Shown piece after piece: positions 49,653 through 58,057 of a stretch of DNA of 64,000 nt. Position 1 is the stretch's first letter. Each line of letters begins with the position of its first letter. A program made the translations under genes and the position numbers. The notes beneath the pieces were generated by a model. It was not told the DNA's origin. It ran no database searches and saw only the letters and a list, made by a program, of their open reading frames with translations. The stretch is from Castellaniella sp035707805 (GTDB lineage Bacteria > Pseudomonadota > Gammaproteobacteria > Burkholderiales > Burkholderiaceae_B): positions 3,563 through 67,562 of the forward strand of contig DASSTS010000029.1 in NCBI GenBank assembly GCA_035707805.1. Reading direction: 5' to 3'.

Positions 49653-49919
49653 ATGGGTACCGTCGACATTGTCTCCTACATGACCCAGGCGCTCTACCTG
49701 ACCCTGTGGCTGTCGCTGCCGCCGATCGCCGTGGCGGCCATCGTGGGGACGCTGTTCTCGCTGTTCCAGGCGCTGACGCAGATCCAGGAACAGACCCTGT
49801 CCTTTGCGATCAAGCTGATCGCCGTGTTCGCCACCCTGCTGCTCACGGCGCGCTGGCTCAGCGGCGAGCTCTACAACTACGCCGTGTCGGTGTTCGACCT
49901 GTTCCACAAAATACACTGA
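49653..49919 (+). CDS. sctS: T3SS export gate protein SctS
   Basis: 88 residues and two hydrophobic helices (LYLTLWLSLPPIAVAAIVGTLFSLFQALTQIQEQTLSFAIKLIAVFATLLLTARW), the complete YscS/FliQ layout with the conserved QIQEQTL turn. It begins 7 bases after sctR. Confidence 0.97.
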   Translation: MGTVDIVSYMTQALYLTLWLSLPPIAVAAIVGTLFSLFQALTQIQEQTLSFAIKLIAVFATLLLTARWLSGELYNYAVSVFDLFHKIH

Positions 49920-49932
49920 GGACGGGCACGAC

Positions 49933-50733
49933 ATGTTCAACGGCGCAGCCACTGCAGAAATCCACATGTTCCTGGGAGCCTGGGCGCTGACGCAACCCCG
50001 GCTGCTCGCCATGTGCAGCATGCTGCCCCTGTTCAACCGGCAATTACTGCCGGGCCTGCTGCGCTACGCCATCTGCGCCGCCCTGGGCCTGGTGCTGGTG
50101 CCCATGCTGATGCCGCGCTACGCGGAACTGGACCTCGGCACGATCGGCCTGCTGCTGCTGATGACCAAGGAAGTCTTCGTCGGCCTGGTCCTGGGGTTCA
50201 TGGTGGCGCTGCCCTTCTGGATCTTCGAGGCGGTGGGATTCGTCATCGACAACCAGCGCGGAGCCAGCCTGGGCGCCGTCATCAATCCGGCCACGGGCAA
50301 CGATTCCTCGCCCCTGGGCATCCTCTTCAATCAGGCGTTCCTGGTGTTCTTCCTGGTCGGCGGCGGCTTCACGCTGATGCTGTCGCTGCTGTACGACAGC
50401 TTCCGGTTGTGGGATCTGTGGTCCTGGGCGCCGACGCTGCGCGCCGACAGCATCCCCCTGATGCTGGACCAGCTCAGCCGTTTCATGCGGCTGGTGCTGC
50501 TGTTCGCGGCGCCGGCCATCGTGGCCATGTTCCTGGCCGAGCTGGGCCTGGCCCTGGTCAGCCGCTTCACGCCGCAACTGCAGGTGTTCTTCCTGGCCAT
50601 GCCCATCAAGAGCGCCCTGGCGCTGCTCGTGCTGGTGCTGTACATGAGCACGCTGTTCCAGTATGCCGGCGACACCGTGCGCGAGATCCCCGGGATCCTG
50701 CCGTTCCTGGACGGACAGTGGAGGTTGCCATGA
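49933..50733 (+). CDS. sctT: T3SS export gate protein SctT
   Basis: 266 residues with seven or so hydrophobic helices. LTQPRLLAMCSMLPLFNRQLLPGLLRYAI, EVFVGLVLGFMVALPFWIFEAVGFVIDNQRGASLGAVINPATGNDSSPLGILFNQ and the C-terminal PIKSALALLVLVLYMSTLF are YscT/FliR signatures. It overlaps sctU by 4 bases. Confidence 0.97.
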   Translation: MFNGAATAEIHMFLGAWALTQPRLLAMCSMLPLFNRQLLPGLLRYAICAALGLVLVPMLMPRYAELDLGTIGLLLLMTKEVFVGLVLGFMVALPFWIFEAVGFVIDNQRGASLGAVINPATGNDSSPLGILFNQAFLVFFLVGGGFTLMLSLLYDSFRLWDLWSWAPTLRADSIPLMLDQLSRFMRLVLLFAAPAIVAMFLAELGLALVSRFTPQLQVFFLAMPIKSALALLVLVLYMSTLFQYAGDTVREIPGILPFLDGQWRLP

Positions 50734-51782
50734 GCGGCGAAAAGACCGAACAGCCAAGCCACAAGCGGCTGCGCGAGGCCCGCGAAAAGGGCGACGTCGC
50801 CCACAGCAAGGATTTCACCCAGACCCTGCTGATCCTGGCCCTGTTCGGCTACATGCTGGCCAATGCGTCCGGCCTGATCTCCTCGCTGGGCAGGATCCTG
50901 CTGATTCCGGCGGGCTTGACCGGCATGCCCTTCGAACTGGCGCTCAAGACGGCGCTGGAGGCCACGCTGCGCGAGGCCTTGTCGCTGATGCTGCCCTTCG
51001 TGCTGATCGTGCTGGGCGTGGGCCTGTTCGGCGAGTTCCTGCAGGTCGGCATCGTGCTGGCCTTCAAGAAACTCATCCCCTCGGGACAGAAGCTCAACCC
51101 CGCCAGCAACCTCAAGAACATCTTTTCCAAGAAGAACCTGGTCGAGTTCCTCAAGTCCGCCGTCAAGATCGCCTTTCTGTCGATCCTCGTCACCCTGGTG
51201 GTGCGCGACGCGCTGCCGCAGCTGATGTCGGTGCCCCACAGCGGCCTGGCCGGCCTGCAGATGGGGGTGGGCGGGATGCTGCGCACCCTGCTGCTGAACG
51301 TCGCGCTGGCCTACACCATCATCTCGCTGGCCGACTTCGTCTGGCAGCGCCTGCAGCACCGCAAACAGCTGATGATGAGCAAGGAAGAGGTCAAGCAGGA
51401 ATACAAGGAAATGGAAGGCGACCCCCACATCAAGGGCAAGCGCAAGCACCTGCACCAGGAAATGGTGATGCAGGGCGCCGTCCAGAGCGCGCGCAAGGCG
51501 ACGGTGCTGGTGACCAACCCCACGCACCTGGCGATCGCCCTGTACTACGACCAGGACGAGACGCCGCTGCCCGTCGTGCTGGCCAAGGGCGAGGGCGCCC
51601 TGGCCGCGGAAATGATGCGCGCCGCGCGCGAGGCCGGCGTGCCCGTCATGCAGAACATCCCGTTGGCGCGGGCCCTGATGGCCGACGGCCAACTGGACCA
51701 GTACATCCCCAGCGAACTGATCGAACCCGTCGCCGAAATCCTGCGCCTGGTGCGCAAGCTGGCGGGGGAACAACCGGAGTAG
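50730..51782 (+). CDS. sctU: T3SS autocleaving switch protein SctU
   Basis: 350 residues from the ATG at 50730. It begins GEKTEQPSHKRLREAREKGDVAHSKD, has four hydrophobic helices to about residue 215, and carries the cytoplasmic autocleavage site NPTH at residues 263-266 (VTNPTHLAIALYYDQDETPLP). SctU switches the apparatus from needle to translocator/effector export after self-cleavage. Start overlaps the sctT stop. Confidence 0.98.
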   Translation: MSGEKTEQPSHKRLREAREKGDVAHSKDFTQTLLILALFGYMLANASGLISSLGRILLIPAGLTGMPFELALKTALEATLREALSLMLPFVLIVLGVGLFGEFLQVGIVLAFKKLIPSGQKLNPASNLKNIFSKKNLVEFLKSAVKIAFLSILVTLVVRDALPQLMSVPHSGLAGLQMGVGGMLRTLLLNVALAYTIISLADFVWQRLQHRKQLMMSKEEVKQEYKEMEGDPHIKGKRKHLHQEMVMQGAVQSARKATVLVTNPTHLAIALYYDQDETPLPVVLAKGEGALAAEMMRAAREAGVPVMQNIPLARALMADGQLDQYIPSELIEPVAEILRLVRKLAGEQPE

Positions 51783-51786
51783 ATCC

Positions 51787-52185
51787 ATGGCCATTCCATC
51801 CCACCCCTTGATCGCCGAGTACGCGGCCCGGCACGGCATCCACGACGGCGTGCGTGCCGACGGCCGGCTCACCCTGGTGATCGACGACAAGTACCGCGTG
51901 CACCTGCTGGGCGCGCGCAACGGCTGGCTGGCGATCAGCGCGCGCTTGCGGGCCCTGCCGCCGGCCGGGCTGGCGCGCGAGCGGTTTTTTGCCGACATCG
52001 GCCGCCACGCCGCCGGCATGCTCAGCCGCCAGCCCTCGGCCTGCGTGGTGGACCCGGACGAGGACTCGCTGTGGCTGCAGCAGATGGTGCGGCCCGACAC
52101 GGATGCCGTGCGGCTGGACGAGGCGGTGGGACAGTTCGCCAACGCACTGTCGTTCTGGACGGGCGCGGTGCGGCGGGCGGCATGA
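51787..52185 (+). CDS. CesT-like small protein between sctU and sctC (BscW position)
   Basis: 132 residues, no signal peptide or lipobox. HPLIAEYAARHGIHDGVRADGRLTLVIDDKYRVHLLGARNGWLAISARLRALP resembles the CesT-type chaperone layout, ending in a helix LDEAVGQFANALSFWTGAV. Its position equals that of Bordetella bscW. The absence of a lipobox argues against it being a secretin pilotin. It starts 4 bases after sctU and its stop overlaps sctC (ATGA). Confidence 0.7.
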   Translation: MAIPSHPLIAEYAARHGIHDGVRADGRLTLVIDDKYRVHLLGARNGWLAISARLRALPPAGLARERFFADIGRHAAGMLSRQPSACVVDPDEDSLWLQQMVRPDTDAVRLDEAVGQFANALSFWTGAVRRAA

Positions 52186-54164
52186 ACGAGACACGGGAAA
52201 TGATGATGACACGACTTGCGGCACGCACGGGAGGCGCTTTGTTGAAACGTTGGATTCCAGCCTGCATGCTGGCCCTGTGCCTGGCCGGCACGAACGCGCG
52301 CGCCGCGCCCAACTGGCCCGCCGCCGCCTACAGCTATTACGCCCAGAACGAGAGCCTGCAGGACGTGCTGCGGAAATTCGCCGGCGGCTTCAGCCTGGCG
52401 CTGGAAATGGCGCCGGGGGTCTCGGGCACGGTCAACGGCAAGTTCAACACCGCCACCCCGACGGAATTCATGGACCGCCTGGGCGGCGTGTACGGCTTCA
52501 ACTGGTTCGTCTATTCGGGCACCCTGTTCGTCAGCCCCGCCAGCGCCATGGTGACGCGCTCGGTCAGCGCCATGGGCAGCTCCATTTCCGCGTTGCGCGA
52601 CGCCCTGCTGGAACTCGGCGTGCTCGATCCCAGATTCGGCTGGGGCGAGCTCGAGGACCAGGGCATCGCCCTGGTGTCCGGGCCGCCCGCCTACGTGAAG
52701 CTGGTGCAGAAGATGGTGGCTGCGCTGCCGCTGGGGGCCGGCGGGCAGCAGGTCGCGGTGTTCCGCCTCAAGCACGCCTCGGTCAACGACCGCGTCGTGA
52801 GCTACCGGGACCAGAGCGTCGTGACCCCGGGGCTGGCGACGGTCCTGCGCAACCTGATCCTGGGATCGGGGTCGGGCGCGAACAACGAGACCCTGTCCGC
52901 GGTGGCGGCGCCGCTGCGCGACAATCCGCCCGTGTTCGCCGGCTCTGCCGGCGATGCGGGGGGCGAGCCGGCCGCCGGCGGCGCGGCCGAGGCCCCGGGG
53001 TCGGCCGGCGCGCCCGCCCGCGAGCCGCGGCGGCGCACGGGCCTGCGCTTTCGCGAGCCGACGGTCCAGGCCGATCCCCGCCTGAACGCCATCATCGTCC
53101 AGGACATCCCGGACCGCATTCCCATCTACCGCCAGCTGATCGAGCAGCTGGACGTGCCCAGCACGCTGATCGAGATCGAGGCCATGATCGTCGACGTCAA
53201 TTCGGACAACATCAGCGAGCTGGGCGTGACCTGGGGCGCGCAGGCCGGCAAGACCACGTTCGGCTACAGCGACTTCGGCCTGAGCCCCAGCAACGGCCTG
53301 CCGCTGGACAGCGCCGCCTCGCTGTCGCCGGGCACGATCGGCCTGTCGGTCAGCAACGTGCTGGCGGCCCGCCTGCACGCGCTGGAGACCCAGGGCGCGG
53401 CCAACATCCTGTCGCAGCCGTCCATCCTGACGGCGGACAACATGGGCGCGCTGATCGACTTGTCGGACACGTTCTACATCCAGACGACGGGCGAGCGCGT
53501 GGCCACCGTGACGCCCGTGACGGTGGGCACCTCGCTGCGCGTGACGCCGCGCTACATCGAGGGCAGCGGCGACCGGCGCCGGGTCGAACTGACGGTCGAC
53601 ATCGAGGACGGCCGCATCCAGGACGAGCGCAAGATCGGCACCCTGCCGACGGTGCGCAAGAGCAGCATCAGCACGCTGGCCATCGTCGGCGACGGCCAGA
53701 CCCTGCTGGTCGGCGGCTACAACAGCAGCCAGGACAGCCAGCAGGTCGACAAGGTGCCGGTGCTGGGCGACATCCCGCTGCTGGGCGCGCTGTTCTCCAA
53801 CAAGAGCAAGACGCGCCAGCGCCGCGAGAGGCTGTTCCTGCTGCGCCCGCGCGTCGTATCGATCGAAGGCCAGCCGGTGGCGCCCCCGCGCCTGCAGTCC
53901 GCGGGGACGGGGCCGGCGCTGAACGCCACGTGGCCGGACAACGGCCAGCCCATGAGCGCCGGCGAGTACCTGGACCTGATCCAGGGGCAGCAGACCCGGG
54001 TGCGCTTCGATTCCGTGCGCGAGGCCTCGGTCACCGGCCCCGTGCGGGTCGGTCCGTCCTACGTCGAGTCGCAGGCCCTGGGCGAGGCCAGCGTGCCCAG
54101 CGACAGCGCGTCGGCCGTGTCGCGCAAGTCATCGGTCCGCGTGGAGGTCCAGCCGGTCCGGTGA
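52182..54164 (+). CDS. sctC: T3SS outer-membrane secretin SctC
   Basis: 660 residues. A signal peptide (IPACMLALCLAGTNARA) is cut near residue 41. N-terminal ring domains follow (YAQNESLQDVLRKFAGGFSLALEMAPGVSG; VSAMGSSISALRDALLELGVLDPRFGWGELEDQGIALVSGPPAYV), then a secretin core from about residue 330 (DVNSDNISELGVTWGAQAG, LSQPSILTADNMGALIDLSDTFY, VGGYNSSQDSQQVDKVPVLGDIPLLGALFSNKSKTRQRRERLFLLRPRVV). SctC is the outer-membrane channel. ATGs at 52200-52206 are alternative starts. It is the last gene of the structural operon. Confidence 0.97.
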   Translation: MNETREMMMTRLAARTGGALLKRWIPACMLALCLAGTNARAAPNWPAAAYSYYAQNESLQDVLRKFAGGFSLALEMAPGVSGTVNGKFNTATPTEFMDRLGGVYGFNWFVYSGTLFVSPASAMVTRSVSAMGSSISALRDALLELGVLDPRFGWGELEDQGIALVSGPPAYVKLVQKMVAALPLGAGGQQVAVFRLKHASVNDRVVSYRDQSVVTPGLATVLRNLILGSGSGANNETLSAVAAPLRDNPPVFAGSAGDAGGEPAAGGAAEAPGSAGAPAREPRRRTGLRFREPTVQADPRLNAIIVQDIPDRIPIYRQLIEQLDVPSTLIEIEAMIVDVNSDNISELGVTWGAQAGKTTFGYSDFGLSPSNGLPLDSAASLSPGTIGLSVSNVLAARLHALETQGAANILSQPSILTADNMGALIDLSDTFYIQTTGERVATVTPVTVGTSLRVTPRYIEGSGDRRRVELTVDIEDGRIQDERKIGTLPTVRKSSISTLAIVGDGQTLLVGGYNSSQDSQQVDKVPVLGDIPLLGALFSNKSKTRQRRERLFLLRPRVVSIEGQPVAPPRLQSAGTGPALNATWPDNGQPMSAGEYLDLIQGQQTRVRFDSVREASVTGPVRVGPSYVESQALGEASVPSDSASAVSRKSSVRVEVQPVR

Positions 54165-54180
54165 CACGGGCGCGGGAAAG

Positions 54181-54208
54181 GGAACGCCTGGCGACCGGGT
54201 GTTACCTA
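54181..54208 (+). promoter_or_regulatory. Weak ECF/Hrp-box-like promoter before the third effector pair
   Basis: GGAACG, a 16-base spacer, then TACCTA. The spacing equals that of the stronger elements, but both hexamers have mismatches. A transcript from it would start near 54215, inside the hairpin that follows. Confidence 0.4.
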
Positions 54209-54211
54209 TCA

Positions 54212-54243
54212 GTCGGGAGGCGGCGATCCCGCCGCCTCCCGAC
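54212..54243 (+). terminator. Long perfect hairpin after sctC
   Basis: GTCGGGAGGCGGCG and CGCCGCCTCCCGAC form a perfect 14-base stem with loop ATCC. It lies 48 bases after the sctC stop. No T-run follows, yet its stability suggests it ends or attenuates the structural transcript before the next chaperone gene. Confidence 0.55.
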
Positions 54244-54258
54244 CTAGCGAGGACACCG

Positions 54259-54735
54259 ATGGACGCATCCAGCCTGATTTCCCTGTTCGGCCAGGAGGCC
54301 GGCATCGCCCTGGCCCTGAACGACGCCGGGACGGCGGCGCTGGCCATCGAAGGCGGGCCCACGCTGCACCTGGAACACGACCCGCAGGCGGACGTGCTGC
54401 ATTGCTACGTGGTGATCGGGCCGGTGCCGGCCGATCCGGCCCGCCGCCAGGAGGTCTTCCGGCAGATGCTGGCCGCCAATGTCTTCGGCCGCGATACCGC
54501 GGGCGCCACCCTGGGGCTGGACGAGGTCGCCGGCGAGCTGGTGCTGTCGCGCCGGCTGGAACTGCCGCGCGCCGATACGGCCTGGCTGCGGGCGACGGTC
54601 GAGTCCATGGCCGCCGTGGCGCAGGACTGGCGGCAGCGCCTGGGCGGCGCGTCCCCCGATGCGGGCGGCTCCGGCGCCCTGCCGGCCGGCGCGGCAGCCG
54701 GCACCCTGCCGCCCGACTTCGGCCTGCGCGTCTGA
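54259..54735 (+). CDS. CesT-family T3SS chaperone for the third effector
   Basis: 158 residues from the ATG at 54259 (GAGG upstream). It is CesT-like: SSLISLFGQEAGIALALNDAGTAALAIEGGPTLHLEHDPQADVLHCYVVIG, then the helix VFRQMLAANVFGRDTAGATLGLDE shared with the other chaperones of this locus, and a C-terminal helix WLRATVESMAAVAQDWRQRL. The 851-residue effector candidate follows 20 bases later, so the pair is translated together. Confidence 0.85.
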   Translation: MDASSLISLFGQEAGIALALNDAGTAALAIEGGPTLHLEHDPQADVLHCYVVIGPVPADPARRQEVFRQMLAANVFGRDTAGATLGLDEVAGELVLSRRLELPRADTAWLRATVESMAAVAQDWRQRLGGASPDAGGSGALPAGAAAGTLPPDFGLRV

Positions 54736-54755
54736 TCTCCATAGGAATCCACATC

Positions 54756-57311
54756 ATGCCCGGCATCCAGAACCTCGGCCAACCCGGCCTCCAAAACCTC
54801 CAGCGCCAGCAGCTCGAATCCGGTCCTCTGGGACAGGTCGGCAACCTGCGCTTCAAGGCCGAGCCGGGCGCGACGCCCCGCACCTCGGGGCCCAACGTCT
54901 TCCAGCGCTTCGGCCAGTTCCTGTCCAAGGTCGCCTTCTACGTCGGCGCCAGCCCCGCGCAACGCGCGCAGCAGTTCGTGCTGGACCAGGCGCGCGACAA
55001 CAGCCGGCGCATCGGCAACCTGCTGGGCAACCTGACGGCTTCCCCGAACGACCGCAAGGCCCAGGCCAAGATCGCCGAGGGCCTCGCCCGCCTGGGAGAC
55101 CTGTCGGGCGGCGACTTTTCCCGCCTGCCCGGCGGCCAGCAGGCCCTGAATACCTACCTCGGCGAGCTGGGCCTGCCGGACCTGAGCGCGCTGCGCAGCG
55201 GCGTGCTGGGCGACCCGCAGGCCCGCCAGGCCACGCTCGACCGCGTGGATCCGCCCCACCTGCGCGCCCAGGCCGCCCAGGTGCTGGACCAGATCGTCCG
55301 CGCCATGGACCAGCACCTGGCCGGACAGGTGGTGCGCGAGCCCCTGTCGCAGATCCAAGGCCTGTTGTCCGCCCGCCCCGTGGACGGCGTGGCGCTCGAG
55401 GCCCAGTTGGGCAAGCTGTCCGAGGGCCTGGCCATGATGGGCGGCGACAAGCTCGGCGTCCATCTGCAGGGCTTGTCCCGCAATGAACTGAGAACGCTGC
55501 GGGACCTGCTGCATGGCGGCAAGCTGGATGGCGCCAAGCAGGCCCTGACGCAGATCCGCGATCCGGATGCGCGGCCGCTGCGGATCGAGGACGCCCCCGA
55601 CCGCGTCCACGAGACGCTGGATCCGGGCCTGATCCAGTCCGGCCGCATCCAGCACGGCGAAGCCATGCTGGACCGCCTCAGCCTGGCGCTGGACAAGGAA
55701 ATCCAGGCGCGCATCGAGGGGACGCATCCCGGCCTGACCGACGGCCTGCAGGCCGCGATCAAGCGCGGCGACCGCAGCGCCATCGCGCGCGCCTTGTTCG
55801 ACCTGAACGGCACGATCGGCGCGCTGCAGGACGCCTACGGCACCTTGCCGGAAGACACGCTGCGCGCGGTGCGCGCCCAGGTGTCCGGCGCCATGACCGC
55901 GCTGCGCAACCCGGACACCAATCCCGAGGGCCCGCTGACGCGGGATTCGCTCCAACGCCTGGACGACAATGCGCTGGGCCTGCTGCGCCGCAGCGGCAAC
56001 CTGCGCGGGCTGGGCCTGCAGCTGGATCGCGACGGCGCCCGCGCCGAAGGTCTGGCGCGCGTGCAGGCCCTCAGCCAGCAGGTGGTCCAGGGCATGACGG
56101 GCCTGATGCGCACGCTGGGCGCCGACCCCGTGGACATGCCGGCGCTCATGCGGCAGCTGCGCGACCTGTCCGAACTGGAACTGCAGCGCAGCCAGCAGCT
56201 GGCCCAGTTGGGCCACTACGGCGACATGGCCAGCGTGGACGACCGCGAGGCCATGGTCGAGCAGGCCTTCCGGCAGGCGCTCGCCGGCCTGGCCGAATCG
56301 GGCGAAAAGGACGCCGCCGAGCGGGCGCTGTCCCAGCTGGGTCTGCTCGACGGCCTGGAAGTCCGATTCGGCAGCATCGCCTTCGGTCTGAGCAGCATCG
56401 TGGGCGACGGCGGCTACGAGCAGGGCGGCCCCGAGACGCTCAAGCGCGTCAGCACGACGCAACACCTGCTGGCCGGCATCGCCGGCGCGCTGCGCGACGC
56501 CATCCCCGGACGGGTCAAGGGCGAGGCCCCGGCGACCGATGCCGTCGAGCTGCCGGGCGAGTTCTACACCTCGTTGATGGAACAGTACGGCGTCCGCTGC
56601 AATCCCGGGACCTTCGAATCTACCCTGATGCTGAGCGACGGGATGCGGGCCAGGCTCGCCCCGCACCTGGAAGAGCCCGTCAACGTCTCGGTCCATCCCA
56701 CGCATAAGGTCACGCTGCCGGTGCGCGGCACGGATATCGAATTCTCCGTCAGCTCATCGTTCTTCAAGGACGGCATCGAACGGCCCAGCATTTCGCTCTC
56801 GGTGCGCGGCCCCGGCCCGGATGGCAGCGTCGTGCGTTCCAGCTGGCCCGACGGCGTGCCGCAGGACCGGCGCGGCGAGGCCATGGGCGAGGCGCTGGAC
56901 GCGCTGACCCGCATTGCCGGGCCCGCGGCCGAACCGCTGACGCGCCTGATGAACCAGCAGCTGGGCGCCGGCATCCTCAAGGGCCTGCAGGACATGGGCA
57001 AGGATTCGCCCTTCAAGCTCGAAGACGGATCGGTGGTCATGCCCGTCGGGTCGGGCCGCTTCCATTTCGACGTCGAGCGGTTCGAGGACGGCAGTTTCCG
57101 GATCGGCGCGGTGATGACCATTCCCATCAAGGATGCGGTGGGCCTGGACCAGAACGGCGTCGGGATGCCGGTGGCCATGGATCCCTCGCTCAGCTGGGCG
57201 CAGGTCAGCGTGGTGCTGAGCGTGTCGCCGGACGGCCAGCAGGTGCGCATGTCCGAGCCGCCGCAGTTCCGCCATCACTTCGTGCTGCGGCCGCAGGACG
57301 ACGGCCTCTGA
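54756..57311 (+). CDS. Putative large T3SS effector of unknown function
   Basis: 851 residues from the ATG at 54756 with AGGA upstream. No signal peptide or membrane segment is seen. The first 60 residues are polar and glutamine/asparagine-rich, as in T3SS secretion regions. A long helical middle (about 65-610) is followed by a more compact C-terminal domain (about 650-850, including VHPTHKVTLPVRGTDIEFSVSSSFFKDGIERP and GRFHFDVERFEDGSFRIGAVMTIPI). I recognise no catalytic motif. Its adjacent chaperone and position at the end of the T3SS cluster correspond to the chaperone-effector arrangement of btcA-bteA in Bordetella, but homology to BteA cannot be claimed by eye. It is convergent with the sigma factor gene, 8 bases apart. 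Confidence 0.7.
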   Translation: MPGIQNLGQPGLQNLQRQQLESGPLGQVGNLRFKAEPGATPRTSGPNVFQRFGQFLSKVAFYVGASPAQRAQQFVLDQARDNSRRIGNLLGNLTASPNDRKAQAKIAEGLARLGDLSGGDFSRLPGGQQALNTYLGELGLPDLSALRSGVLGDPQARQATLDRVDPPHLRAQAAQVLDQIVRAMDQHLAGQVVREPLSQIQGLLSARPVDGVALEAQLGKLSEGLAMMGGDKLGVHLQGLSRNELRTLRDLLHGGKLDGAKQALTQIRDPDARPLRIEDAPDRVHETLDPGLIQSGRIQHGEAMLDRLSLALDKEIQARIEGTHPGLTDGLQAAIKRGDRSAIARALFDLNGTIGALQDAYGTLPEDTLRAVRAQVSGAMTALRNPDTNPEGPLTRDSLQRLDDNALGLLRRSGNLRGLGLQLDRDGARAEGLARVQALSQQVVQGMTGLMRTLGADPVDMPALMRQLRDLSELELQRSQQLAQLGHYGDMASVDDREAMVEQAFRQALAGLAESGEKDAAERALSQLGLLDGLEVRFGSIAFGLSSIVGDGGYEQGGPETLKRVSTTQHLLAGIAGALRDAIPGRVKGEAPATDAVELPGEFYTSLMEQYGVRCNPGTFESTLMLSDGMRARLAPHLEEPVNVSVHPTHKVTLPVRGTDIEFSVSSSFFKDGIERPSISLSVRGPGPDGSVVRSSWPDGVPQDRRGEAMGEALDALTRIAGPAAEPLTRLMNQQLGAGILKGLQDMGKDSPFKLEDGSVVMPVGSGRFHFDVERFEDGSFRIGAVMTIPIKDAVGLDQNGVGMPVAMDPSLSWAQVSVVLSVSPDGQQVRMSEPPQFRHHFVLRPQDDGL

Positions 57312-57319
57312 AGGCGGGC

Positions 57320-57919
57320 CTAGAAATCGAGCGTCAGCCCCTTGTCCTGCAGCCGTTCGCGCAAGGCGGCGCGCGCACGCGACAGGCGGCTGCGCACGGT
57401 GCCGATGGGCACCGACAGCAGGGCGGCGGCTTCCTCGTAGGACAGATTGTCCAGCCCGACCAGCAGCAGGATGCTGCGCATGCTCTCGGGCAGTTCCTCC
57501 AGCGAATCCTGCAGCAGCCGCATCGTCTGGGTCTGGGCGACGGCGTCCTCGGGCGAGGTCGATTCGGCGGCCAGGTCTTCCAGGCTGCTGTCGCCCACGA
57601 AATCGTAGCGGCGCTCGGGCGCGCGCGACAGGTGGTTGCGGATCAGGTTGAGCGCGATCCCGTACAGCCAGGTCGAGAGCTGGGATTCGCCGCGAAAGGT
57701 CTGGTACGAGCGGGCCGCCTCCATGAAGGCCTGCTGCGCCAGGTCCTCGGCCTCGGTGGTGTTGCCGATGTGCTTGATGATGAATCGCTGCAGGCGCGCG
57801 CTGTGCTCCTGGACCAGGTCGCGGAACAGGCGTTCATCGGGAATGCGGGTAGGCGCGGTGTCGTCTGCCCGGCACGAGGTATCTGCTGCGGTGCCGTCGG
57901 GATCGGAAGAGGAGGTCAT
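57320..57919 (-). CDS. btrS: ECF sigma factor of T3SS regulon (BtrS/HrpL-like)
   Basis: 199 residues. Region 2 is FRDLVQEHSARLQRFIIKHIGNTTEAEDLAQQAFMEAARSYQTFRGESQLSTWLYGIALNLIRNHL (about 32-98). Region 4 is DSLEELPESMRSILLLVGLDNLSYEEAAALLSVPIGTVRSRLSRARAALRERL (about 138-192). This is a complete ECF sigma factor. In Bordetella the ECF factor BtrS activates all bsc genes, and the order of genes here agrees. Hrp-box-like elements with a GGAAC core upstream of T3SS genes fit a sigma factor of the HrpL type. The 24-residue N-terminal tail is threonine/serine-rich. Confidence 0.88.
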   Translation of the reverse strand: MTSSSDPDGTAADTSCRADDTAPTRIPDERLFRDLVQEHSARLQRFIIKHIGNTTEAEDLAQQAFMEAARSYQTFRGESQLSTWLYGIALNLIRNHLSRAPERRYDFVGDSSLEDLAAESTSPEDAVAQTQTMRLLQDSLEELPESMRSILLLVGLDNLSYEEAAALLSVPIGTVRSRLSRARAALRERLQDKGLTLDF

Positions 57920-57959
57920 GGGGCGGAACAGGGAGCGATGGGCACTGCTGATCCGGCAG

Positions 57960-57989
57960 ATTCTAGATCAATGAGACGAGACCTTACAA
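57960..57989 (-). promoter_or_regulatory. Sigma-70-type promoter for the ECF sigma gene
   Basis: On the minus strand, TTGTAA is followed by 18 bases and TAGAAT, 41 bases before the ATG. No GGAACC element is present, so the sigma factor gene appears not to activate itself directly. Confidence 0.5.
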
Positions 57990-58057
57990 GAAATTACGTG
58001 AAGCCTATAGTATCGGAGAGCCGCGCGGACCGGCGCGGATGGACGATTCGGGCGCGT

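Noticed and set aside
51787..52185. A secretin pilotin lipoprotein at the BscW position
   Set aside because: There is no signal peptide or lipobox, and the pattern is closer to CesT chaperones.
50331..53378. 1015-codon minus-strand open frame over sctT, sctU and sctC
   Set aside because: It is antisense to three well-conserved T3SS genes and has shadow-type composition.
57925..57960. GGAACA near the sigma factor start as a further Hrp-box-like element
   Set aside because: It points away from the sigma gene and no -10-like CACTCA/TACTCA occurs 16 bases downstream.
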